Translations under genes and position numbers: made by a program | Source: Owenia fusiformis | Lineage: Eukaryota; Annelida; Polychaeta; Sabellida; Oweniidae | DNA length: 64,000 nt | Direction of reading: 5' to 3' | Assembly: GCA_903813345.2 (NCBI GenBank) | Contig: CAIIXF020000007.1 | Location: 3,045,730-3,109,729, forward strand | The notes under the pieces: model-generated | What the model was told of the DNA's origin: nothing | The model's database searches: none | The model's input: only the letters and a program-made list of their open reading frames with translations | Shown: positions 13,387-25,000 of the stretch, piece after piece | How positions within the stretch are numbered: the stretch's first letter is position 1 | How the letters are laid out: each line of letters opens with the position of its first letter

Positions 13387-14653
13387 GGTGCATTAATGCG
13401 CCTCTGGGGGGTTATTTATATATCTGGGATTTGTCAAGACCCCAGAGACCCTATTAAACTCCTATTGTCAAAAAGTCACTAGAGGCGGGGCTTCCACGTC
13501 TAGGGTAAGTTAGGAGTTTGAAGCAACTGTAAGATCTGTAGAACTTGCCTGTAGATCTACTTATATGATGTTCCACAAATAGGTTTCTGTAAATGAACAT
13601 TGACTTTTAGACCTCCTTACTTCTTAAGACTTAAGGTACAGCTGGAAAATAACATTTTGTTAAAAATTGACATACTGTACCTGCACGTGTTATTTTCTGG
13701 TACACTATAAAGTATGAAGGCATGTGTTAATTTCCTTGCTTCTTTTAGGAAAGTATCAATGCATTGTCTTCTTTTAGTATATCTGGTAAGAGGTCAATGG
13801 GTTACTTTGGTCCAACGCCTTCTCTATATTCCATGTAAGCTACATGTAGAGACTCGAGTAATCAATGGGGACCCCAGGAAATTCTGATATTTCCCACTTT
13901 CTATTTTCAAACTTTCTTTCACAGTTTCCAGACAACACAGGAGCTACCATTGACCTGTCTCCAGGTTTACTAAAAGTACACAATGTAAAGAACTTTCCTG
14001 AAAAAAAGCAAGTAGAGCCCATGGAAATACACACATGCCGTCATACTTAATTTTGTACCAGAAAATAGCATGTGAAGGTATAGCAATTTTTTACAAAAAT
14101 GTTACTTTCCAGCTGAGCCTTAAAGTAAATATAGAATGGATATGTTTTTAGATCTAGACCTAAATGTAAATTTAGTTTAGGCCTACTCTAGTTCTATTTG
14201 AAGTATTTCATTTTCAAACGAAAAATAAGACCATGGAGACGTTTATTCAATTATTTCTCAATATCTCTCTGGGTTTAACTTTTACAATTCTGTTAATATT
14301 TAGTTCTATTTTCTCACCTTAACATACATAATTTTTTATCATTTTGATGAATGATAAATTATGCATAATTGTTGAAATAAATGAAAAAATTTCGAAATGT
14401 GTTTATCATTTACTATTTTCTAGTGCAGAACACCTCATTATCTGTACTTTTATTCGCTATAGCGAATTTCAATCATTTGTGAATATGGCTTGCCAACTCG
14501 CTTTATTAAAATAGTAACTCAAGTTTCACACACACCACTCTTGTTTTCGACGTGGAAGCCACGGCGCCTCTAGTGACTTTTTGACTATAGGAGTTTTAAT
14601 AGGGACCAAATCTCATATATATAAATAAAGCACCAGAGGCGCATTAATGCACC
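13387..14653. mobile_element. Long fold-back (hairpin) element
   Basis: The outer arms GGTGCATTAATGCGCCTCTGG (13387) and its reverse complement (ending 14653) match for over 100 bp, including CAAAAAGTCACTAGAGGCG. Inner blocks also pair: 13620-13720 with about 14035-14125, and 13745-13800 with 13948-14005. Almost the whole left arm has a partner, the right arm holds an extra 300 or more bp, and the loop is near 13810-13940. No protein gene is supported; short open frames on both strands are by-products of the palindrome. Confidence 0.8.
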
Positions 14654-15015
14654 CACTCTTGATTTTAAATGATGTTGTATTTTTGCCGGAGGGAGGGGGT
14701 AAATCTGAAATAGCAATAACTACATACCTTTAACCTAGTATGTTTGAAGTATTGACCAGGTTTCTTCCTAATATGTTTCAAATATTATTGGGATACATTA
14801 GCAATGGAAAAATTGGTGCGTATACTGATACAGGGAATCACCTATGCATCAAGAATTCTATGAACAGCCAAAGACCAGCAGTCTGAGGGTTGTGACAAGG
14901 AAGATGTATGTAATGGGTGTCCAAATAAATAAATAAAGCTGGAGAAACTCTTTCTTCCTCCATTGAAAAAAGCTGAACTTTTGGCATGAAAAGAATTCAT
15001 CCTCCAATTGAATTA

Positions 15016-15426
15016 CTGTAGATTGGGTTAATTTGGCGATTTTGCCATTTTTGGCATATTGGCGGCTATTTAATTTGGCGAATATGCAAAAAACAAACAA
15101 TTAAAATTAAATTTTTTTTAAAATTATAATTAATATTCACCACGTTTGTAAATTTTTGTGAGATCATCCTTTACATTTTGCACCTCGATCTAGTTTTTCC
15201 CTGAGTATTAATCAGTGACTGACCAGTTCTGAGCCAATTTATGAGAGACATTTTTTCATATTTTTGGAAAAACTAAACCGAAAGTGACCTAAATACACTG
15301 GACAAAATACCCTAGATAATTCCCGGGGATTCATTCTAAATTTTGGCGAAGATTTATATTGGCGAATTTTTCAATTTCGCCAAATTCGCCAAATTAAAGC
15401 GGGCGCCAAATTAACCCAATCTACAG
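15016..15426. mobile_element. MITE, TTTGGCG-rich, TA-flanked
   Basis: The ends are CTGTAGATTGGGTTAATTTG and its reverse complement, flanked on both sides by TA, as expected for Tc1/mariner-type insertion. The 411-bp interior repeats TTTGGCGA motifs. No transposase reading frame was seen. Confidence 0.85.
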
Positions 15427-15956
15427 TAGCAGTTAGAAATTCATAGAAATTTGAAAATCGCTTATTAAGGAATTTGACATTTTAGATTACATGCTCTAAA
15501 TGACCTCCGTAATCATGATCAATGCAGTGCGGAATGCAATTCCATAGGTAATGACTGATGATGCTATACCTGGTGAAACTTTCAAGTTTTTATGATAATT
15601 AAATTGTCTCTCAGATAATTGAATTTCAGAAATATTTCTCCGTCACTCAGAGTTATTGTATGATTGGGACATCCAACATGAGAAAATAAGTGGTGGTACT
15701 ACAAGCTTTTCTCTGAGACTAAACAGAGTTACCTACAAACACTTTCAGATCTTAATGATGTATGTCAGCTGACCATTTCAAGAATAATCTTCACTCACAG
15801 ATTTATTCCACGTTTGGCTCTGTACAATGTTTTAGGACACTGTATTTAACAACATAAGTTAGCATACATAGAATATATTAGATTATAAATATATATTTCT
15901 CATTATTTTGATAACATTGAGTTTCACAATTTATAGCTAAATGTGTATATAGTACT

Positions 15957-16340
15957 TAGAGGTTATGTCACTATCGTGGCATATATGCCCGAGGTCTCAG
16001 TGATATATGGCCCGACCTCGGGAGGGACATTGATCTCTGAGAACCGAGGGCATATGTGCCACGATAGTGACATAAACGATTTATAACATACCTATGATGC
16101 TGTAGACTGGTCAGAGAGTACCGTTTTCTTATAGAATTGACAAACAAATGGTTTGAAAATGATTGAAGTGAGTTTAGAAAAATTGCTCGCGCAGTTTTAT
16201 CTTCGATTGATTGGTTATGACGTCAGCGCCTTGACCAATCAGAAAGTTAGCGGGCGCGGGCTTTTCAAAACTTATATTGGCCCGCTGTCTTGTGTATACT
16301 TTGCACTATACATCATCATAGGTATGTTATAATACCTTTT
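15957..16340. mobile_element. Composite inverted-repeat element with 106-bp palindrome
   Basis: 15966-16071 is a hairpin: TGTCACTATCGTGGCATAT pairs with its reverse complement (ATATGTGCCACGATAGTGACA). A second inverted pair, TTATAACATACCTATGATG (16081) and CATCATAGGTATGTTATAA (16315-16333), encloses the right half. It is intergenic and non-coding. Confidence 0.75.
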
Positions 16341-16470
16341 ATTGACTCTCTGATGTCATTACAATGACATATTTGATATTAGTCGCATGTGCATTATCTA
16401 TATTAATCAATACAGTAAAACCTGTGCAACTGGAACACATTTTGTTCCACTTGATGGGTTTTACTGTAAT

Positions 16471-17876
16471 TACATTCTTGGCAATGTTTTCTGGCTACAA
16501 TACATGTAAAAGTATGTTATATAAAAAGTGTAAATGATGTTAAATGTGAACTTAATAACATGTCCTATACAAGTGCAGAAATTGAGCAAACAAGAACAGT
16601 TATATTTGCATGCTGCAGTTCATTGATTAATATAATACTACAGAACAAGCAGGAATTGATATGTAACTTTTGTTATATACTTAACATGTATTTTCAAACA
16701 AAATACTTTAGATGAGAACAGTGGCAAAATAACACAAATTTTAGTAAAAATGTTAAAAGATACAAAATCTGAACACATGGTATGTAACATAACAAACATA
16801 CAAGAAATATGGACACAACATGTTAAAATACTTATAATAGTCAATTAGCATATATTGTTGAGCTAGCTATGAAATTTTACATGAAACATATGTTTAGACA
16901 GTAACAACTGTGTCCTATCATAAATATAAAATCCTCTTTGGTCAAAGCTTTGCCTCACCTAATTAAATTTGCCTCATATATTTTCCAATCCTAGATACAC
17001 CCCTCTATAATATATTTTTACCCCCCCCCCCTTGGGGCCCCCCATATATATACTGTATAACAATTGAACTATAACATTATTCATTTCATGATCCAATAGC
17101 AGCAGCTGTACTTGGTATAATATATATCAAAAAAGAAATTCAAAAGTTATTCATTGTATATGCATATGAGATAAATATATATCTTGTAGAATGTTTCACA
17201 AATCAGTCAATGACAATGCCAGCATGCAGCAAACCCCATTGAACATCTAGGCAAGGCAAGGCACAGTTATAATAAAAAGGATTGTCATTTTTAAAACAAT
17301 TGGCAAACTAACAAATAAACTAATGAATAAACTAATGAATAAAATCATTCAATTAATTTTTCAGCTACAATCCTTTTAAATGCCTCAGAATATCAACATT
17401 ACTTTTCTATATAAAAACTTACAAAGTGGCATTGCAACAGAATGTCACAACTCAGTTGCAAAATCGAAGAATATGATAACTGACTACCATTACACATAGT
17501 TCCCAGGATATATAATATGTGTAAACTCAATATCAAAATATCTCTTTTTGTATTCACTATATGCATTGTGTACTCTTTGTTGTCATATGTGTTTCAATCA
17601 ACTCAATCTGACAATCAATTTTCAAGTTTTTGCTTCATTCCAAGGTTTTTATCAATGTCTACCAATGTGCAAGTTATACATATGTAGTTTGTGCTTACTA
17701 ATTTATATTATAGCATCAGATTTAGATATATGTACCCCTCTAATAATTTTATTGTCAATTGCTTAAGCTTCAGAATTTTATAATTTTGAATTATTTTAAT
17801 TTTTATGAAATTGTTGATGCAGATTAAGAGTGCACACATATTAAATGACAACCTCACTTTTCATAATACTGTACAA
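16471..17876. other. Intergenic stretch without recognisable gene
   Basis: AT-rich sequence with a C homopolymer near 17023-17032. No exon with splice support and no clear inverted-repeat element was found. It lies between the NWD1-like gene start and the aminotransferase 3' end. Confidence 0.5.
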
Positions 17877-17877
17877 G

Positions 17878-18077
17878 CCAGTAGCCAGGATTTGCCAAGG
17901 GGGGGGGGGGTCACTTTTTGAAAAATTCCAGGGGGGTTCACTTTTTGAAAAATTCCAGGGAGGGTTCACTTGTGACAATTTTGGTCCAAAAACGGCCAAA
18001 ATCACTTAGTCCTTAGAATGGTGAAAACTGGATGATTTTGAAAGATTTTTTGGCCCCCCACCTGGCTACGGGCCTGC
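17878..18077. mobile_element. MITE with GTAGCCAGG ends (copy 1)
   Basis: It starts with CAGTAGCCAGGATTTGCC and ends CCTGGCTACGGGCCTG. The interior has a G homopolymer and two copies of TCACTTTTTGAAAAATTCC. A second, inverted copy is at 34948-35133. Confidence 0.7.
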
Positions 18078-18678
18078 TGTGCAATTGTTCTTGTGCACAT
18101 ATAAACATGGTCCATTGTTTCTATACCCACTAACAGCAGACCTGGTCTTAGAACTGTGAAACAACTTTTCTGTTGTTTTCAATGAGTATTATTTGGTGAG
18201 ACAAAACAACAAAAACAGATCTTACAGTTTAAAGCTGAATTAACATAAACTATATACAATGTACAGAAAGTAATGGTTATGGTCCTATGATGGTCATTAA
18301 GCAAAATTTTATGTTTAAGCGAAAAATTTCTAATATCAATTGTGCTCCTCCTATGACAACATTACATTATATCTAATGGTTACATTAGCTTATTTAGGAA
18401 TTCTTGACTGTACCACTTCTTTACTATCGACCCCCCCCCCCTTTCTCCCATTGGTTTAGTTATACTCTAGGGCAGTCAATGAAACAAAATGAATACAAGA
18501 TATTTAATATTTACATGAATAAGTTTTTTGTTCCATGTTCTATTGAGGAAATGAAATAAAAAAATTTACTATGTGAATATGTAGACAACAGAATGTATCT
18601 ATGAACAAAGATTCTGTTTCACATGAATTGAAAATAAAGGATACCACCTTGAGCATCATTGGTACCAGCATTGGTTGT

Positions 18679-19011
18679 TCATAATTTAGACTTTGGCTGC
18701 AGACCCATTGACTTGTTAAGTGGCACAAGATTCTTACTACTAATCTCTGTAATGGCTCTATCTAGTTTTTCACATATTTTATCTAACTGATGGAATGGGA
18801 CCATCTTATTGACAGGCAGGTACAGTACATGATCAATTATGTAGCGTGCCTCTGTGGGGTACTTCATCATGAATTCATTTGTTAGTCTAAACTGACCAGT
18901 CCATTTGTTTTCTCTCTCATTCCCTGGTTCCATGAGGTTAAGTTGGGTTGCCCCCCTATAGGCATCTACTCCAGAGGCATTCAGATGGCGGAGAACTTCT
19001 TCCGGATTATC
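18679..19011 (-). CDS. Terminal exon B of the DegT-like aminotransferase (duplicate, ends KSKL)
   Basis: A second, diverged copy of the terminal exon lies 3.1 kb further downstream. It has the same phase and the same start (DNPEEVLRHLNASGVDAYR), the same block ARYIIDHVLYLPVNKMVPF, and 110 residues ending QPKSKL. The acceptor TTTGTAG is good. The open frame is intact and the SKL end is kept, so it is unlikely to be a decaying fragment. It could be an alternative last exon or the tail of an otherwise lost paralogue. Confidence 0.78.
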   Translation of the reverse strand, partial: DNPEEVLRHLNASGVDAYRGATQLNLMEPGNERENKWTGQFRLTNEFMMKYPTEARYIIDHVLYLPVNKMVPFHQLDKICEKLDRAITEISSKNLVPLNKSMGLQPKSKL

Positions 19012-22000
19012 CTACAAATATGAGGTTGCAATCAATACATCTTTTAAAGTATTTCCTACATATTTTACAAGAAATCACTAAATAATGTTCTTATGATATC
19101 AAGTGAAAAAATACCGAAAAAATTGTGTTCAAAATTCTGCATTTTTGGGACCATATTTTGGCATTTTCAAAGTTTGTATTCAATGATGACTTCAGACATC
19201 AAAGCATGTAATACAGATGTCACAGAGTGTAATAAAGAATCTGTATTACACTGTGTGTCAATACTAGGATACAGGATATCCAAGTTACACAAGCTAAGAA
19301 GATCTAGATTGCTAAATTGATATGAGACAATCATATCTTTGACCATGTCTGACCATAAACAGATAAATACAACATTTTTGATACATGTGACCACCAGCCA
19401 TTTGTTACAGATGCTGACTGCAAAATGCAGACCACCAAACACCAACCACCATCCACAAAAAGTTGGTGACCATAACAATATGTCACTACTTGTGTGACAT
19501 AACAAGCCAGAATCTTCATGATTTAATTAGTTTGGCGATTATTTTTCACAATTTGAATGGCGGAAAAATTAATCACACTTAAAAATATAAAGTATTTTTT
19601 GATGAGGAAATGTCATATTTATGGTGAGAAAATACTTGTGATCAAAGATGTCACTGTTCGAAATCATTCTCAAAACCTGGTAAAATCATCATTGAATATT
19701 TACTAAACAGTAACTACACTAAACTAATATCAATTCAAGAATACACTACACTTAACGTAATACTTTATTATATAAATATACTCATAGGTGATATATTGAA
19801 GTAATATCAATTTTAAGTTTTTCAACATTTACACTGCTAAATGTTTTCAATGCTTGATATTTAGAAAAGAAAGCTTGTATAATTCATGAGATGTTTAATA
19901 AAATTACTCCATAATAGTAATCAAAAGTCATTATGTCGCTAATGTTATTTGGAAATTAATATGAAAGCAATAAATGATGGAAATAAAGCTCAAGTTGGAA
20001 GGCAACATGCATACTAGTTAAGTTACTTTTTACCGTAAAGGAGCTCTGTTGGTGAATAAAGATGAACTACCCAAATAGCAAATGGCTTTGACATTATTTC
20101 TTAATGCAGCTGTTAGACACTACAAGCCTGCATGCAGATGAGGCTTTATGTGTAGCATTCTTTGCGACTGCTATGTCACAATCGCAATCGCAAAAATTGC
20201 TAGAATTCTTATTCACAGTGAGATTGTGCCAAAATGCGATTGTGACGTAGCAATAAAATTAAAATTCGTCAGCCTTAGAGTAGCCGCAATATTAGGAATT
20301 AGGCAGGGTAACATTATGTCTTGATGAATGCATATAGCTTTCTAAAAATTAGTTGAAATTTCAGAATAAGGTTTTTCAGTTTATAATTTTCTTCCTTTAT
20401 TCCCAGGATATTGAGCTCTCCAGGTATATTTTGTGACTGGACTGGATGCATCCATTCAGATAAGCCTAAATCAGGCATGGCACAGTTAGACGTTCCCATT
20501 GAACACAACTAAAGACAATAAACAACCCAATGAACTCAGGATAGAGAATATGTTATCCAATTGTGATTGCTATTGCTAAAGCGATTGCTATTGCTAAAGC
20601 GATTGCTATTGCTAAAGCGATTGCTATTGCTAAAGCGATTGCTATTGCTAAAGCGATTGCTATTGCTAAAGCGATTGCTATTTAACATCATTGTGAAAAC
20701 CAAGCAAAAAGCAATGTGGTAACTGCATAGAAATAGCAATCACATTAGATTTGCAATACACACGGTGTTATAGCATGATGGTTACGTCAAGGCGATTTGC
20801 AAAATTTTGCGGTAACGATAACAAAAAATGGCGGATGGGAAAGACAGCATGTCCTCTTTCTCGCCTGTGGGCAAGATTCACAGATAAGATTTCCTTTTCA
20901 ACTAGTTCCATTCGGTAACATATATATGGATGGTTCTTAAGACTGGGTCAAATCTGCCAGGTGGTTTACTAGAAGCAGAATATAAGCTGTAAACTTACCA
21001 ACTGAGATATCAAAGTTCATAATTTTGAGTCCATTCTTGTATTTTCTCAGTATATGTGCCTCAAAGCCACTCAAACTATTAACTGTATATACACGTATGT
21101 TTGAATTCTATGGACAGTAACGTATTGTATTAGTTGTACATTAGATATTTAGCGGACGGTTATGTGCATGTACCCCTTTCAAGTCAAGGTTGCTAGTTCT
21201 GATAGCCTCTTTCCATGTCATTGTTATAATAGGTAAGAAATGGAATATTGGATTGCTTATATTTGTTTTCAAGACTCGCAAGAGACGCTCTTGTTTGAGC
21301 CTCTATAGGGCAAGGAAAAAATTGTGTCTTGCTTTATTTATGAAACCAATGAAAGTCAAAAAGATAGCAATGAAGAGGCAAAAGAAGAATTAGCATCAAG
21401 TACAGATGAATATGACGAAATTTATAACAATGGATCGGGGATACATATTTGAACGAGGTTCGCGTAACCGTCCATCAATTATTTGCGTAACCACAAATTC
21501 AAAATACATTATTATGGCTTGAGTAGAACATATTAGGTGGTTTCCAATGCTCAATTGGCTTTTTATGATCGTATGTAGGTTACATCTATATACTCCGAGG
21601 TTTTTAGGGAATGTAGACCATGCCCTTAAGACAAAAATAAACAAATTACTAAATTTTGTGTAGTTTTGAATTTCAAACTCAACAATTTTTCACTTATTTC
21701 ATGTTATCCCCGGACATCAATTTGCAAAGACTACGTTCAAAATATACATTCCGAAATGCATCACCGAATGCGATGCTTCCATAAATCGTTCATCCTTTCA
21801 TTGATACACAGTAGTAGAAAATAATGCACCAACCTTAGTTTTCTGTTCCATCGTGGCCATTTTATTGGATAAATCAATGAACGTAGCCGTCCAACCTCGT
21901 TTTCAGAGGTGGCGTAACCGTCATGCTATAACACCGTGATACATGTACTTTGGGAATAAGGCCTCTGGTTAGCAGGTTTTTGGTGACATACTTCAAGGAC

Positions 22001-25000
22001 ACTAAGTTATCAGTGTAAGCAGCTCTTACACCTACCTTCATTTAAAATAACACATTCAATTCAGAGTTTGGATTTAATCCTTTTAACTCTAATCTTCCCA
22101 GATATAGGTCGATGCACTTGAGGTAATTTGGCATCACTGTCTCTACAGAGCTGAATAGCCCTTTCAAGAGCGTCACAAATACGGTCCAGCATGGCGAAAG
22201 GCACCATTTTGTTAACTGGTAGGAATAAAACATGGTCACGAAAGTAGCGTGCCTCGTGTGGGTAGTGAGTCAAGAATCTATCAAGATGTTTGAAATGACT
22301 TATCCCAAGTTCAGGATCAGGTTCTATAAGATTAAGTTGTGTGACATTATCCCTGTATGCGTCAACACCAAGTAGATTCAGCTGTTTCAACACTTCTTCA
22401 GAGTTATCCTTAATAAAACATGCAAGTGTCTAACTTTAATATTAGTACAGAACAAAAATAATAAAACAGTAGAATTGCTTTAATTAAACAGATATGTGAT
22501 AAATATATTGTAACAGACTGTAACTATGCAGATGATAACAGTTGTAAATGGGCTCAAACTGGAGCGATGCCTCTTAACAAGCCTTTCTAGAAAGCATCTT
22601 CAAGATTTGAACAAACATAACATAACACTACAGGTGTTTTATAATGTTTTCTGATAAAAAATGAACCCCTTTAGCTGATTTGTTGGTACAAATTAGTACT
22701 CAATCATTTTAACATATGTATTCTTTTCTATGTTTGTTCAAGTGCTATATTAACACTGATATGTTATCAATGTTATGACTGTCTACTACTTTTGGATTAT
22801 ATTTGTGTAATCAATCAATATTATCACTTCAGCTGAGAGATAAACAAATTCTCTGGAATCTCTGTCCCAACAAATATTATCTTAATTATGGGTGCCAAGT
22901 GGAGAGGTGTGCAGGTTTATTTAGACCCAATACCATGCCAGTTTTATTAGCAGCGTGCATTTCAGGCCTAACCATCAACAATATACAGTGACAAAATATA
23001 TGGTTATACACTTTAGCTGTATGTTGTCATGTTTGAAGCAAAAATTGTGATGTATGTTTTAAAAGATTTATCTAAGGAATATAAGTAGTATTTCATGTTT
23101 AATTTCATGTGCATGCTCTTGGCAAGACTTTTAACTATTTAATAACGTTAATAGGTTCTTGAGCAGTGCTAGAATTTTTTCTAGGCAATTCCACCCAGAA
23201 AATTAACCGGTTGGAAAATGTTCACATGGGTGGAATTACCTAGAAAACAATTGTGCTCTGTTTGAGAATCTGTTAACGTAATTAAAAAATGAAGTCTTGC
23301 CAAGAGCATGCACATGAAATTCGAAATACTTCATCATGTTCCTTAGATAAAAACTTTCAAAACCTACATCAAAAATTTTGCTTCAACCAGCTAAAGGGTA
23401 CATCCGTATATTTTGACACTGTACGTTGTCGATGGTTAGGCGTGGCATTTGTCATTTTCCCTGGTTCTTTTTTACCTAAATCGCTTATTGTTCTGAGGAA
23501 TTTTGCAACACTGAATGCATGCAAACTTTTGGTAATTTTGATCGATGTTTTCATAATTTCGCCAGTTGTCAGAAATTCTACCGAAACCTCTAAATATAAA
23601 GCATTATTTTATACTTACAACTATGACAGGAAACAGCCAATAGTTGTTCTCTTCCGCTTTCATGCCTACTTGAGTAACACCTTCTGGAAGTCGTTCGCTG
23701 ATGTAATCTCCTTTGATTCTTGACAGCCCAAAGTCAGTTTTATCAAACATGGTAAAACGTCTCAACATCATGTGCAGCAAAGCATTTGAGGGTTGGTATC
23801 TTATCCTCTGGATCAAGTCACTAGGAAACCCTCTCAACATGGATACCACTTTTTTCTTGTGGTCAATCCCAAGAAATCGGCAAATGATTATTGTTGTTTT
23901 GGACGCACATGGAACATTGAGCAAAATACCAGCTATTGAATACTTCAAAATCTTTTTCAGGAATTCGGAATGTGTTTGTTTAGGGTATGATTCATAAAGC
24001 TCAAGCATCTTATCATATACCTTTCTGTCACGCACCTTTACGACTGATCCGCCGAATGCAGTGTAGAATTTGATTGGTCCAAAACTGAATAGAGATATAT
24101 CTGTTTTAGGGTGCCCAAGCTTTCCAAGCTCAAAGCCACCAAAGGCTTCAGCATTGTCCTCAATAAGGCATATTTGATGTTTCTGAGCAGCTTGTACAAA
24201 AGGTTCAAGATCAAATATTCTTCCAAATATTGGTGCAACTAATATACCTACAGTTTTATCTGTAACTAAGCAGTCAATGAGTTCATATTTTGGCATCATT
24301 GTTTCCATATTAACATCAAGAGGTACTATTTTTAAACCATGATGCCGGATCACTTTCTCCATATCAGGGATATTCAAAGCAGACATTATAATCTCAGATC
24401 CTTTCGGGAAACTTTTTACACGCAAGAAAAGATCAAGTGCAGATCGGACAGATAAGCATGGAAGGACAAAATTAGAATTTGCTTCATTTGTCCATATTTT
24501 CTGTATTTCTTCTTCTGTTCTTTTGCGGTCTACACTGCTTACAGTGCATTTTGAAATGGCAACTAAAAAGTCCCTCCAGCTAGCATCTGGAAATACAATT
24601 TTTAAATTCTTATTTTCTGCAGGTGGGTGTAATATGTGTATGTGGAGTAAGAGTCAATACACGGGGGTAAAGCAGACCCGATGATACAATGAGCTTGCTC
24701 GGCAGTATCATGACTGTGTAACGGGTCTTGATGTATAAGTGAGCTCGGCGGTAGGTTCAAACAACGCGGATCCTCAAAGCATGTGCTCATGGTATCATCG
24801 TGGCTTAACACCCATGCAATAGCCTATGATTTGCAGGTGCCATGTGTAAAACAGAAATGAATTTAAATATGACATTGAATTCAATTCACCATATCAATAC
24901 CAATCCTTTTACAAAATTGCTGTTTTTCTTTTTTTGTGGATGTGTGGGGGGATGCTAAGCCCAAGCTGCCATCCCTACAAATTCTGTTAGAAATTCTGAT

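Noticed and set aside
13840-14050. Overlapping open frames on both strands near the hairpin loop
   Set aside because: They are products of the long palindrome and lack coding character.
18679-19011. Terminal exon B as a separate second aminotransferase gene
   Set aside because: No second catalytic exon was found between 19012 and 22060. An alternative terminal exon is the simpler reading, though loss of the rest of a paralogue cannot be excluded.
20566-20682. CRISPR-like regular repeats
   Set aside because: The 18-bp units are directly tandem with no spacers, and the genome is eukaryotic.
20536-20739. Asn-Ser-Arg-Phe repeat protein
   Set aside because: It is a translation of an 18-bp minisatellite with no exon signals.
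23289-23723. 144-codon plus-strand frame
   Set aside because: It overlaps a palindromic MITE and the antisense of the aminotransferase catalytic exon.
24602-24811. Minus-strand frame just upstream of the aminotransferase catalytic exon
   Set aside because: It has no donor in the right phase, whereas the exon at 28343-28250 joins in phase. It may be intron noise.
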